Shown here: one piece after another, positions 8,190 through 17,415 of the stretch
How the letters are laid out: each line of letters begins with the position of its first letter
Position numbering within the stretch: the first letter of the stretch is position 1
Assembly: GCA_051003795.1 (NCBI GenBank)
Contig: JBPCKZ010000038.1
Span: 1-37,148 of the forward strand
DNA length: 37,148 nt
Reading direction: 5' to 3'
From: JALYXS01 sp051003795
GTDB taxonomy: Bacteria; Acidobacteriota; Terriglobia; Bryobacterales; Bryobacteraceae
Notes under the pieces: generated by a model
Told to the model about the DNA's origin: nothing
What the model saw: only the letters and a program-made list of their open reading frames with translations
Databases searched by the model: none
Translations under genes and position numbers: made by a program

Positions 8190-8690
8190 ATGGACGTCTT
8201 TTTCTTCTTCTTATTTGCGTTCCTGGCGGTTATTTGCGCCGTCAACGTAGTGGTGCAGAGCCATCCAATCTCGAGCGCCTTGTCGCTGATCGGCGTCATG
8301 GGATCGCTCGCGATTCTCTATCTGCTGCTTGGCGCGGAGTTCATCGCCATGGCGCAGATTATCGTTTACGCGGGGGCCATCATGGTGTTGTTCGTGTTCG
8401 TGATCATGCTGTTGAACGCGGGCGCGGAATCGAAGCGCGGCACATCGCTCACGGCCCGGGCGCTTGGCGTTCCTCTGATCGTTGCGTTTCTCGGGCTGAT
8501 CGCTTACTTCGTCGAGCGGCTGTTTCCGAATTCTCCCCGCGTGATTTTTGGCAGCACCAATTTCGGATCGGCCCAGGCGATCGGGCGCAGCCTGTTCACG
8601 CAATATCTGCTGCCGTTCGAAGTGACTTCGGTGCTGGTTCTGATCGGAATTGTGGGAGCGATCGTGCTGGCGCGCAAGGAGCTCGATTGA
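8190..8690 (+). CDS. nuoJ: NADH-quinone oxidoreductase subunit J
   Basis: NuoJ is a small membrane-arm subunit between NuoH and the antiporter-like subunits. The 166-residue protein has about five hydrophobic helices. It carries the family segments NPISSALSLIGVMGS-like (here HPISSALSLIGVMGS), LGAEFIAMAQIIVYAGAIMV and LFVFVIMLLNAG; the third helix matches the conserved pi-bulge helix. The TGA stop overlaps the nuoK ATG by one base, indicating coupled translation. The length is normal for the family. Confidence 0.95.
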   Translation: MDVFFFFLFAFLAVICAVNVVVQSHPISSALSLIGVMGSLAILYLLLGAEFIAMAQIIVYAGAIMVLFVFVIMLLNAGAESKRGTSLTARALGVPLIVAFLGLIAYFVERLFPNSPRVIFGSTNFGSAQAIGRSLFTQYLLPFEVTSVLVLIGIVGAIVLARKELD

Positions 8691-9007
8691 TGCACGTGCC
8701 GCATGGAGTTCCAGTCTCCTGGTATCTGGTCCTCAGCGCGGTACTGTTTTCGCTCGGCGTCGCGGGATTCTTGCTGCGCCGCAATATCATCACGGTATTC
8801 ATGTCGATCGAGCTCATGTTGAATGCCGTCAACCTGAGCTTTATCGCGTTTTCATACCAGTTGAAGCAGAACAACGGGCATATCTTTTCTTTTTTCGTGA
8901 TGGTGGTGGCCGCGACGGAAGCGGCGGTGGGTCTCGCGATTATTCTGACCGTTTTCAAAAATCGCTCCACGCTGAACGTCGACGACGTCAGTACGATGAA
9001 AAATTAG
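8690..9007 (+). CDS. nuoK: NADH-quinone oxidoreductase subunit K
   Basis: NuoK is a three-helix membrane subunit related to MrpC that contributes to the proton path. The 105-residue protein has two membrane glutamates, Glu41 in MSIELMLNAVNL and Glu77 in MVVAATEAAVGLA. They are 36 residues apart, as are Glu36 and Glu72 in E. coli NuoK. The ATG at 8690 overlaps the nuoJ stop (TGATG); frames opening upstream run inside nuoJ and are ignored. The C-terminus extends into a short polar tail. Confidence 0.95.
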   Translation: MHVPHGVPVSWYLVLSAVLFSLGVAGFLLRRNIITVFMSIELMLNAVNLSFIAFSYQLKQNNGHIFSFFVMVVAATEAAVGLAIILTVFKNRSTLNVDDVSTMKN

Positions 9008-9026
9008 GCGCGACTCTAACCGGCAA

Positions 9027-10892
9027 ATGCAAAGTCTCTGGCTCATCCCCGCTTTTCCGTTCTTAGGCTTCCTGATCAACGGGATCTTCGGCAAGCGTCT
9101 CCCCAAAGCGGTCATAAACACCGTCGCCATTGTCGCGGTCGCGCTTTCTTTCGCCTGGGTTCTCAAGACGATCATGTTCCTGGGCGACATGAGCACGCCT
9201 TACACCGAGCATTACTTCACCTGGATTCGCAGCGGCGAATTCCACGTCGGCTGCGATTTCACGGTGGACCGGCTTACCGCCATCATGCTCCTGGTCGTCA
9301 CCGGCGTCGGCTCGCTCATTCATATTTATTCAACCGGCTACATGTCGCACGAAGGCGGCTACTACCGGTTCTTCGCCTACTTGAACCTGTTCATGTTCTT
9401 CATGCTGGTCCTGGTGCTGGCCGCGAACTATCTGCTCCTGTTCGTCGGATGGGAAGGCGTCGGCTTGTGCAGCTACCTGCTGGTAGGTTTCTATTTTCTG
9501 AAGAAGAGCGCGACCAACGCGGGGAACAAGGCATTCATCGTAAATCGTATCGGCGACTTCGGCTTTTCGCTGGCGATGTTTCTGATCGTCGTCAACTTCG
9601 GCACGCTCAACTTCGCCACGGTGTTCCAAGCCGCCCCGGGCAAGCCGGAAGGCACTCTGACCGCGATTGCGCTCCTGCTGCTATTGGGCGCCTGCGGCAA
9701 ATCCGCGCAATTTCCGTTGTACGTCTGGCTGCCGGATGCGATGGAAGGCCCCACGCCGGTTTCCGCGTTGATCCACGCCGCGACCATGGTCACCGCGGGC
9801 GTGTATCTGGTCGCGCGCTCGGCGGTAATCTTCACGCATGCGCCGAACGCCCTCGAAGTGGTCGCCTGCATCGGTCTTTTTACGGCGGCGTTCGCGGCGA
9901 CGATCGGCCTGCTGCAGAACGATATCAAGAAAGTTTTCGCCTACTCCACCGTTTCGCAGCTTGGCTACATGTTCCTGGGCTGCGGCGTCGGCGCGTATTC
10001 GGCCGGAATTTACCATTTGATGACGCATGCCTTTTTCAAAGCGCTTCTATTCCTGGGAGCGGGCAGCGTCATTCATGCGTGCGGCGGAGAGCAGGACATG
10101 CGCCGCATGGGCGGCCTCCGCTCGAAGATCCCCGTCACGTTCTGGACCTTGCTGATGGGCGCGCTCGCGATCTCCGGCTTCCCCTATTTCTCCGGTTTCT
10201 ACAGTAAGGACGCGATCCTGGTCGCCGCATATCGTCATGCGCCGTGGATGTTCTGGGTCGGCGTCATCGCCGCCGGCATGACGGCGTTCTACGTCTTCCG
10301 CGCCATGTTCGTCACGTTCTTCGGCGAGTATCGCGGCGAAGCGCATCCGCATGAATCGCCGCTCTCGATGACGGTGCCGCTCATCGTCCTGGCCGGCCTC
10401 TCCGTCGTGGGCGGCTTCCTGTTCAACATTCCGGCGTTTCTAAACAACATGTTTCCTTTGGCCGAAGAAGGCGAAAACTTCATGCCGATGGCCATTTCGG
10501 TGGCCGCCGGTCTCATCGGCATCGCTCTCGCTTACTTCCTCTATGTCGCGCGCCCGGCGCTCGCGGATTCAATGGCGCGCAACATGAGCGGCCTATACAA
10601 CGTGATATATAACAAATATTTCGTCGACGAGATTTACGATGCCGCCGTGGTGCAGCCGCTCGTTTCGGGATCGCGGACCGTGCTCTGGCGCGGCGTCGAT
10701 GCCGGACTGATCGACGGCACGGTCAACGGCATCGGGACGCAATCGAAAGGCATCGGAGGGATTCTGAAGCTGCTCCAATCGGGTAACATTCGCAGCTACG
10801 CGACATGGGTGGTGTTCGGCTGCGTCGTTCTGATGCTGGCAATGGGATTGAGCGGGACGCTTGGCGGCAACGCGGGCGGGGTTAACCGATGA
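9027..10892 (+). CDS. nuoL: NADH-quinone oxidoreductase subunit L
   Basis: NuoL is the distal antiporter-like proton-pumping subunit of complex I. The 621-residue protein has many membrane helices. GWEGVGLCSYLLVGFYF carries the pumping glutamate (Glu143, equivalent to E. coli Glu144), and GACGKSAQFPLYVWLPDAME carries the central lysine (Lys225). The segment PTPVSALIHAATMVTAGVYL is a strong NuoL signature. The C-terminal region after about residue 500 is consistent with the long lateral helix and final anchor helix. Its last four bases overlap the nuoM start (ATGA). Confidence 0.97.
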   Translation: MQSLWLIPAFPFLGFLINGIFGKRLPKAVINTVAIVAVALSFAWVLKTIMFLGDMSTPYTEHYFTWIRSGEFHVGCDFTVDRLTAIMLLVVTGVGSLIHIYSTGYMSHEGGYYRFFAYLNLFMFFMLVLVLAANYLLLFVGWEGVGLCSYLLVGFYFLKKSATNAGNKAFIVNRIGDFGFSLAMFLIVVNFGTLNFATVFQAAPGKPEGTLTAIALLLLLGACGKSAQFPLYVWLPDAMEGPTPVSALIHAATMVTAGVYLVARSAVIFTHAPNALEVVACIGLFTAAFAATIGLLQNDIKKVFAYSTVSQLGYMFLGCGVGAYSAGIYHLMTHAFFKALLFLGAGSVIHACGGEQDMRRMGGLRSKIPVTFWTLLMGALAISGFPYFSGFYSKDAILVAAYRHAPWMFWVGVIAAGMTAFYVFRAMFVTFFGEYRGEAHPHESPLSMTVPLIVLAGLSVVGGFLFNIPAFLNNMFPLAEEGENFMPMAISVAAGLIGIALAYFLYVARPALADSMARNMSGLYNVIYNKYFVDEIYDAAVVQPLVSGSRTVLWRGVDAGLIDGTVNGIGTQSKGIGGILKLLQSGNIRSYATWVVFGCVVLMLAMGLSGTLGGNAGGVNR

Positions 10893-12418
10893 ACGTGCTC
10901 GAGATCCTGCTGCCTCTGCCGCTGATCGCGTTTCTCCTGGCTCTGTTTATCCCGAAGGACAAGCCGCAAATCATTCGCCTGTTTACCCTCGGCGCATCGC
11001 TGGTCATTTTCGTTATATCGCTTGGCCTGGCCACCGGTTTTCAAACCAACGCCGTCCGCCAGTTTGAGACGAACGTCGTGTGGATTGCGAATCCCGACAT
11101 TCACTATCACATCGCCATTGACGGCATCAGCCTATGGCTGGTGATTCTTACAACGTTCTTGACGCCGATCTCGATTCTGATTTCCTGGCGCTACATTCAG
11201 AAGCGCCCCAAAGAATTTTATGCGTTTCTGCTGCTGCTCGAATTCGGGCTGATCGGCGTCTTCGTCTCGTTCGACCTGTTTCTGTTTTATGTGTTCTGGG
11301 AAATTTCGCTGGTTCCGATGTATTTTTTGATCGGCATCTGGGGCTACGACCGCCGGATTTACGCGGCCGTGAAGTTCTTCCTCTACACCATGGCCGGTTC
11401 GGTACTGATGCTCGCCGCCATTATTTATCTCTACCTGCGGGCGAATACCTTCGACTACCAGACTATTCTCGACATGCTCGCCAGCGGCCGGCTCGCGTTC
11501 ACCGGAACGCAGGAGCTGCTGCTGTTTCTCGCTTTCTTCCTGGCGTTTGCGATCAAGGTTCCTATTTTCCCGCTGCACACATGGCTTCCCGACGCGCACG
11601 TCGAAGCGCCCACCGCGGGTTCGGTCATGCTCGCGTCGGTCATGCTGAAGATGGGCTGCTACGGATTGCTGCGCTTTTGCGTGCCGCTGTTTCCAGCCGC
11701 CGCGCGAAGGTGTGCGCCTTGGATCGTCGTGCTCGCGATCGTCGGAATTATCTATGGCGCGCTGGTCGCGATGGTGCAGCCGAATTTGAAAAAGCTGGTT
11801 GCTTATTCTTCCGTCAGCCACTTAGGGTTTGTCGTGCTGGGCATCTTTTCGTTTACTCAGATGGGACTCGACGGCGCGGTTTATCAGATGCTGAACCACG
11901 GCATCTCGACGGGCGCTTTGTTTATTCTGGTTGGCTTCCTGAACGAGCGCCGGCATTCGCTCGATATCGCCGATTACGGAGGCGTGGCGACGGTCGCGCC
12001 ATGGCTCTCGGCCGCATTCCTGATCACGACTCTCGCCAGCATCGGCCTGCCGATGCTGAACAACTTCGTCGGCGAATTTCTGGTGTTGCAGGGCGCTGCG
12101 CAAGCGTACTTCACTTGGTCCGTATTCGCCGCCATCGGCGTCATTCTGTCCGCCTGCTACATGCTGTGGATGTACCAGCGCGTATTTTACGGCGAGACGC
12201 CCGATGCGGTGCGTTCACACATTCCAGACCTCAACCTGCGGGAGTGGGCGTGTCTGGTTCCGCTTATCGCAATGATGGTTTGGATGGGGACGCTTACGCA
12301 ATCGTTCCTGCCGCCGGTGAGTATCGCGACGGCGCGGATTTTGGATCAGAGCAAGATGAACGTTCCGTTGCGAGTGGAGGCAACTCCGCGGTTTTCGGGA
12401 GATCGATATGCCCGCTAA
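10889..12418 (+). CDS. nuoM: NADH-quinone oxidoreductase subunit M
   Basis: NuoM is the middle antiporter-like proton-pumping subunit. The 509-residue polytopic protein has the pumping glutamate in FYVFWEISLVPMYFLIGIWG (Glu138) and a membrane lysine in FAIKVPIFPLHTWLPDAHVE (Lys223). The motif APTAGSVMLASVMLKMGCYG is typical of NuoM rather than NuoL or NuoN. The start overlaps nuoL by 4 nt and the end overlaps nuoN by 11 nt, so the three pumps are translationally linked. Confidence 0.97.
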   Translation: MNVLEILLPLPLIAFLLALFIPKDKPQIIRLFTLGASLVIFVISLGLATGFQTNAVRQFETNVVWIANPDIHYHIAIDGISLWLVILTTFLTPISILISWRYIQKRPKEFYAFLLLLEFGLIGVFVSFDLFLFYVFWEISLVPMYFLIGIWGYDRRIYAAVKFFLYTMAGSVLMLAAIIYLYLRANTFDYQTILDMLASGRLAFTGTQELLLFLAFFLAFAIKVPIFPLHTWLPDAHVEAPTAGSVMLASVMLKMGCYGLLRFCVPLFPAAARRCAPWIVVLAIVGIIYGALVAMVQPNLKKLVAYSSVSHLGFVVLGIFSFTQMGLDGAVYQMLNHGISTGALFILVGFLNERRHSLDIADYGGVATVAPWLSAAFLITTLASIGLPMLNNFVGEFLVLQGAAQAYFTWSVFAAIGVILSACYMLWMYQRVFYGETPDAVRSHIPDLNLREWACLVPLIAMMVWMGTLTQSFLPPVSIATARILDQSKMNVPLRVEATPRFSGDRYAR

Positions 12419-13874
12419 TCCGTGGCCCAGCTCGGAGGAAATGCTCCGGTTTCTGCCGGAAATCATCCTCACGGTAATCGCCACGCTGCTGATGGTGCTC
12501 GACCCGTTCCTGGGTCCGCGCCGGCCCAAGATGTTCGGCAATGTATCGATTCTGGCTTTGCTCGCCGCGATGGCCGCCTCTATTTACGCGTTCACCATGC
12601 CGGGCCCGGCCTTCTCGGGCATGTTGACGGTCGATGGCTTTGCGACGTTCTTCCGGGTGCTGGTGATCGGCGTCGCGATGCTGGCGATCTTCTCCTCTTA
12701 CAAATTCCTCGACCGCGAGCGCGCCGAAGCGGGCGAATATCATGCGCTGATTCTGTTCTCCGTCGTGGGCCAGTGCATCATGGTTACCGCGAACGAACTG
12801 ATCATGATCTTTATCGGTCTGGAGATCTCCTCGATCGCGACGTACGTGCTCTGCGGCTATCTGCGCGACGATAAACGCAACAATGAAGCGGCGCTGAAAT
12901 ACTTTCTGCTTGGGTCCTTCGCGACCGCGTTCCTGCTCTACGGCGTGGCGCTGATTTACGGAGTGACCGGCTCCACGAATTTGACTGCGATTCGCGCGGC
13001 ATTGGCGAATACGGCCGCGCCGCCGCCCGCCGTCATGGTGGGTGTCGCCGCCGCGCTGATATTCGTCGGTCTCGGTTTCAAAATTTCCGGCGCGCCGTTC
13101 CAGATCTGGGCGCCGGACGTGTATCAAGGCGCGCCGACGCCTGTTACGGCATTCATTTCCACCGGGCCCAAAGCCGCCGCATTCGCGATCTTCCTGCGGA
13201 TCTTCATGACGGCCTTTGAGTCGATCGGCAACGGGTGGGCGCCCCTGGTCTGGATTTCGGCGCTGCTCTCGATGACTATCGGCAACTTCGCAGCGCTCAC
13301 GCAAACCAACGTGAAGCGAATGCTGGCCTACAGCTCGATCGCCAACGCTGGATATATCCTGGTGGCATTGGCGGCGCGCTCGGAAATTGGCACCGCTTCG
13401 GCGATGTTCTACCTCGCGGCTTACGCGTTCATGAACGTAGGAGCATTCGCCGTGGTGGTGCATTTATCGGGACGCGGCGAACGATTCCTGAAAGTCGACG
13501 ATTTTGCCGGCCTCGCGTCGAAGCAGCCGTTCACCGCGGCGATGCTCACGATTTTTCTGCTCTCCTTGATAGGCGTCCCGCTCACCGGCGGTTTTTTCGG
13601 GAAGTTCTATATTTTCAAAGCCGCGCTGCAATCGAATTTGATTTGGCTCACGGTGCTGGGTCTATTGAATAGCGCCGTTGCGGCTTACTATTACTTGCGG
13701 ATTCTGGTGCTGATGTACATGCACGAGCCGGGCGAGGCGGCCGCGGCGATCGAACCGCTCAACGCCGGATTGAAAGCCGCGCTGCTGCTGCCTGCGTTGG
13801 GTACTTTGGCGCTCGGCATCTTTCCAGGATTCGTTCTCGATTTCGCCGGGAAATCTGCCATTTTCGGCCGTTAA
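12408..13874 (+). CDS. nuoN: NADH-quinone oxidoreductase subunit N
   Basis: NuoN is the proximal antiporter-like proton-pumping subunit and the last gene of the operon. In the 488-residue protein, MIFIGLEISSIATYVLCGYL carries the conserved glutamate (Glu139). FKISGAPFQIWAPDVYQGAP followed by TPVTAFISTGPKAAAFA is the NuoN signature, and LSLIGVPLTGGFFGKFYIF lies in the C-terminal half. ATG 12408 lies inside the 3' end of nuoM. No clear intrinsic terminator follows; the next 88 bp lead to a promoter-like sequence for the receptor gene. Confidence 0.96.
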   Translation: MPANPWPSSEEMLRFLPEIILTVIATLLMVLDPFLGPRRPKMFGNVSILALLAAMAASIYAFTMPGPAFSGMLTVDGFATFFRVLVIGVAMLAIFSSYKFLDRERAEAGEYHALILFSVVGQCIMVTANELIMIFIGLEISSIATYVLCGYLRDDKRNNEAALKYFLLGSFATAFLLYGVALIYGVTGSTNLTAIRAALANTAAPPPAVMVGVAAALIFVGLGFKISGAPFQIWAPDVYQGAPTPVTAFISTGPKAAAFAIFLRIFMTAFESIGNGWAPLVWISALLSMTIGNFAALTQTNVKRMLAYSSIANAGYILVALAARSEIGTASAMFYLAAYAFMNVGAFAVVVHLSGRGERFLKVDDFAGLASKQPFTAAMLTIFLLSLIGVPLTGGFFGKFYIFKAALQSNLIWLTVLGLLNSAVAAYYYLRILVLMYMHEPGEAAAAIEPLNAGLKAALLLPALGTLALGIFPGFVLDFAGKSAIFGR

Positions 13875-13962
13875 TTATCTTTACAAATCAGCCGAAAGAC
13901 GGTCTCACACCCACCTGAATATCGACCCAAGCCGTTCTGAATGTTCACCCTAACGAAAATCC

Positions 13963-13991
13963 TTGTATTTTTTTGTGAAGATTGTTACTAT
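13963..13991 (+). promoter_or_regulatory. Candidate sigma70-type promoter for the first TonB-dependent receptor
   Basis: TTGTAT (13963-13968) and TACTAT (13986-13991) are separated by exactly 17 bp. They lie 37 bp upstream of the TTG start, leaving a leader of about 30 nt that contains the ribosome-binding site. The assignment rests only on similarity to the consensus and on spacing. Confidence 0.4.
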
Positions 13992-14028
13992 TCCGTATCC
14001 AAGATCCAGTTTGGGTGTAGGGGGGAAC

Positions 14029-17000
14029 TTGAATCGAAAACATTTTACAAACCGCGCGGCTTTGCGCGCCGTGCAACTCATTTTCGTGCTCTCGCTCATG
14101 GCGATTGCCTGCTTCGGCCAGGAAAACTTCGGGAACATTGTCGGTCTTGTAACGGACGCCTCCGGCGCCGCTGTACAGAACGCGCAACTCACGGCTGTCG
14201 GTGATCGCGCTCCGCGTGGTCTCGAGACAACCAGCGACTCGCGCGGCAATTTTTCGTTTACCAATATTCCGATCGGGACTTACGCGATCACGGCCGCGGC
14301 CCAGGGGTTTAGCACTTTCAAGGCGCAGAACGTCGAAGTGAAATTAGGATCGCAGACCACGGTCAATCCCAAGTTGACGGTCGGGCAGATTTCGAGCGTG
14401 GTCGAAGTCGCGGACGCCTCGGTGTCTTTGGACACTACCGCGAGCGCCACGGAAACCACGATCAATAAGTCTACCTTTGAGAATCTCGCGAAAGGCCGGA
14501 CCTACAACTCGATTCTGGCCATGGCTCCCGGAGTCCGCACCGAAGTGAAGGGCGGCACGGCCGCCGGGTCCGTGGGCGGAATCTCGGTCGACGGTTCGAG
14601 CGGTCTCGAGAACGGGTATTATCTCGATGGCATCGAGACCTCGGACGTGGTCTCGGGAGGTCTGCGGCAGGCCAACGCCGTTCCTCTCGAATTCATTCGA
14701 GAGTTGCAGATCAAGAGCGGCGGTTTCGCGGCCGAATACGGCGGGGCGACCGGGGGAGTCGTCAATATCGCGATCCAGAACGGATCCAACGCTTTTCATG
14801 GCGAAGTCTACACCCAGTACACCGGCGACAATTTGAACGCGGGCGATCGCGGGTTCTACCAACGCTCGCCCTCGAACGCCGATCGAGCCGATTTCTTCAA
14901 GCCAAAAGAAGACGCTTACACCCTTTGGTATCCGGGCGCCACTCTGGGCGGCCGCATCATCAACGACAAATTGTTCTTCTTCCTGGGATACTCGCCGGAG
15001 TTGGAGCACACCGATCGAACCATTAACTACGCCTCCGGGGCAAAAACCTTTCAGCAGGATCGCATCCGCCATTATGGGACTAGCCGCCTGGATTACACGG
15101 CCAGCTCGAAATTGCAAATCTACGGTTCGTGGCTCTGGTCTCCGGCCCGCCGGGCGGGATCGTTGCCAAACCGCGATCCGCGCGTTGCCGCGCCAACCAA
15201 CGATCTTTCGGTCCAAGGCGGATATCTGCCATCGCAGTTGGTCAACATGGGAGCAACTTATACGCTTACTCCCCGCATTGTGCTGAGCGCCCGGTACGGC
15301 TATAAGTATCTCAACGACAAAGATGGCAACTACGGAATACCGGGCGATCCCTATGTCGTGTATCAGACGGCATCCAGCGCCGCGGGGGTGCCCGTGCCGC
15401 TTGCGGGGGGAACCGGATTTTCGAATGTGAGCACCACGTTGACAACATTCAAGGACATCACCACGCGTCATAACTTCTACCTGGACGGCAGCTTTATCAC
15501 GAAGCTTTTCGGCCAACAGCATAGCTTCAAAGCCGGTTACGACCTGAGCCGCGTCGGAAACGACGTGCTTACCAACTACTCCAACGGCGATTTCAGCATC
15601 TATTGGGGCGATTCATTCTCGCGAGGCAGCATCTCCGGCGCGAAAGGGGCTCTCGGCTATTACATCTGGGAGGACGGCGTTCGGTTGAACTCGAAAGTGA
15701 ACGGGCGCAATCAGGGTCTTTATGTCCAGGACGATTGGCGCGTTACGCCCCGGATAACGCTGAATATTGGAATCCGCTTTGAAAATGAGTTTCTGCCTCC
15801 GTATAAGTCCATGGAAGGGAGCGTGAAAGTCGCGAACCCGGTCAGCTTCGGATGGCCGGACAAAATTGCCCCGCGGTTGGGCGGCGCTTGGGACGTCCGC
15901 GGCGATGGTAAATGGAAAGTCAGCGGCAGCTTGGGTTACTTCTACGATACTTTGAAGTACAACCTCGCGCGCGGCTCTTTTGGCGGCGATTATTGGGTAT
16001 CGCACGTGTATACCCTCGACAGCCCCAATGTGCTATCGCTCGGACTCGCTAACACCGGTGCCCTCGGCAAGCCGATTATCTCTTACGACAACCGCACGGT
16101 TCCGATCAACGCTCAGGGGCAACTCGATGGAATCGATAAGAATCTGAAACCATACGAGTCGCGCGACATTCACGTCGCCCTCGATCATCAGCTCGCTTCG
16201 CGCCTGGTGGCTACCGTTCGGTACACGCGGAAAGACCTGCTGCGGACCATCGAGGACATCGGCGTTCTCGATAGCCAAGACAACGAGGTCTACCTGATCG
16301 GCAATCCCGGTTTCGGGCAGACCCGGAAAGACCCCACCCACACCTATGACAACAAGACCCCAAACGGCCGGGAGTATCTGGTTCCGAAGGCGGTTCGTCA
16401 ATACGATGGCGTGGAATTCCGCGTTCAAGGACAGGTCGGGCGCTTCACGCTTATCCCGTCTTACACCTGGAGCCGCCTCTACGGAAACTATTCAGGTTTG
16501 GGTAACTCGGACGAATCGGGACGCGCCAGCGCCAACAACAACCGGTCTTTCGATTTGCCATACTACTATTTCGATGCGACCGGAAGTCAAAAGAACGTGC
16601 TGGGGCTGCTCGGAACCGATCGCCCGCACACGTTCAAGTTCTTTGGCAGCTACGATCTGAAGACCAAGCTGGGCGATACTTTCATCGGGGTCAATCAGAG
16701 CGCGTTTAGCGGAACGAACGATTCGACGACGGTGCTCTACCTTTCGGCCCCCACCTACCCGTTCGGCCGCGGCGATATCGCCCGCACGCCGGTTTATACC
16801 CAAACCGACCTGTTCCTGGCGCATGAGGTGAAGGTGACGGAACGCATGAGGGTGAAGTTGGAAGGCGAGGTCCGCAACCTATTCAATCAGGCCGCCGTGA
16901 TTTCGCGGGTGAGCCAGATAAATCGGGCCGGGGCCATCAGCGAGGCGGCATTGCCGGTCAACAGCTTTTTTGCCGGGTATAAGCTCGGCAATTTCGTCAA

Positions 17001-17214
17001 TCCTCAGAATCAACTTGCCGCGAGCGTGTTGGCCGGATGTCCGAAATGCACCGCGCCGCAATACAACCCGATTTATGGGTTGGCCGGGGCCAGTTACCGG
17101 GCCGGAGGGGGACCGGGCCCGACTCTTAGCAGCGCTTTCTCGGCTACGAACCCGAATTACGGTGCTTATCAGGACTTCAGGACCATTCGCATTGGGGCCC
17201 GTCTGATCTTTTAA
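14029..17214 (+). CDS. Oar-like TonB-dependent receptor with carboxypeptidase-regulatory domain
   Basis: This is a 1061-residue outer-membrane receptor for energised uptake; the substrate is unknown. A signal peptide (about 1-31, hydrophobic LIFVLSLMAIACF ending before the E-N-F-G of the mature protein) is followed by a carboxypeptidase-regulatory-like beta-sandwich (about 32-120, GLVTDASGAAVQNAQL). Next come a plug domain (about 130-260, VDGSSGLENGYYLDGIETSD and GGFAAEYGGATGGVVNI) and a large beta-barrel. The protein ends in RIGARLIF, an outer-membrane sorting signal with a terminal phenylalanine. TTG 14029 is chosen because the run TAGGGGGGAAC lies just upstream; an in-frame GTG at 13963-type position would overlap the promoter. 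A strong terminator follows. Confidence 0.88.
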   Translation: MNRKHFTNRAALRAVQLIFVLSLMAIACFGQENFGNIVGLVTDASGAAVQNAQLTAVGDRAPRGLETTSDSRGNFSFTNIPIGTYAITAAAQGFSTFKAQNVEVKLGSQTTVNPKLTVGQISSVVEVADASVSLDTTASATETTINKSTFENLAKGRTYNSILAMAPGVRTEVKGGTAAGSVGGISVDGSSGLENGYYLDGIETSDVVSGGLRQANAVPLEFIRELQIKSGGFAAEYGGATGGVVNIAIQNGSNAFHGEVYTQYTGDNLNAGDRGFYQRSPSNADRADFFKPKEDAYTLWYPGATLGGRIINDKLFFFLGYSPELEHTDRTINYASGAKTFQQDRIRHYGTSRLDYTASSKLQIYGSWLWSPARRAGSLPNRDPRVAAPTNDLSVQGGYLPSQLVNMGATYTLTPRIVLSARYGYKYLNDKDGNYGIPGDPYVVYQTASSAAGVPVPLAGGTGFSNVSTTLTTFKDITTRHNFYLDGSFITKLFGQQHSFKAGYDLSRVGNDVLTNYSNGDFSIYWGDSFSRGSISGAKGALGYYIWEDGVRLNSKVNGRNQGLYVQDDWRVTPRITLNIGIRFENEFLPPYKSMEGSVKVANPVSFGWPDKIAPRLGGAWDVRGDGKWKVSGSLGYFYDTLKYNLARGSFGGDYWVSHVYTLDSPNVLSLGLANTGALGKPIISYDNRTVPINAQGQLDGIDKNLKPYESRDIHVALDHQLASRLVATVRYTRKDLLRTIEDIGVLDSQDNEVYLIGNPGFGQTRKDPTHTYDNKTPNGREYLVPKAVRQYDGVEFRVQGQVGRFTLIPSYTWSRLYGNYSGLGNSDESGRASANNNRSFDLPYYYFDATGSQKNVLGLLGTDRPHTFKFFGSYDLKTKLGDTFIGVNQSAFSGTNDSTTVLYLSAPTYPFGRGDIARTPVYTQTDLFLAHEVKVTERMRVKLEGEVRNLFNQAAVISRVSQINRAGAISEAALPVNSFFAGYKLGNFVNPQNQLAASVLAGCPKCTAPQYNPIYGLAGASYRAGGGPGPTLSSAFSATNPNYGAYQDFRTIRIGARLIF

Positions 17215-17221
17215 ACATCAC

Positions 17222-17260
17222 CGGGAGCCAGGCGAGAAACTGCCGTCGGCTCCCGTTTTT
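17222..17260 (+). terminator. Intrinsic terminator after the first TonB-dependent receptor
   Basis: The stem CGGGAGCC (17222-17229) pairs with GGCTCCCG (17248-17255) and is followed by TTTTT and, 4 nt later, six more T residues. It begins 8 nt after the stop codon. Confidence 0.85.
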
Positions 17261-17331
17261 CGTATTTTTTGATCCTTGCTCCAGCCGCTATCCGGCTATT
17301 GGAATTGATCTATTCACTCCACTTAGCCCAA

Positions 17332-17350
17332 CGTATTGATAATCATTAGT
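17332..17350 (+). promoter_or_regulatory. Fur-box-like sequence upstream of the second TonB-dependent receptor
   Basis: CGTATTGATAATCATTAGT matches the classical 19-bp Fur box GATAATGATAATCATTATC at 14 positions, 11 of them consecutive (GATAATCATTA, 17338-17348). It lies 65 bp before the receptor start. This would suggest iron regulation, but the second half-site is weak and the consensus comes from distant bacteria. Confidence 0.35.
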
Positions 17351-17415
17351 TTAGCGCGATTTGTCGATGGCCGTTCAGTTGCGCTACAGGTTGCTTGGAG
17401 CACACGACAAAACTT

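Noticed and set aside
11134..12477. A 447-codon plus-strand frame overlapping nuoM
   Set aside because: It is out of frame with nuoM, arginine/alanine-rich and without hydrophobic segments; a shadow frame.
12294..13463. A 389-codon minus-strand frame
   Set aside because: It is antisense to nuoN and shows a His/Arg-rich composition typical of shadow frames.
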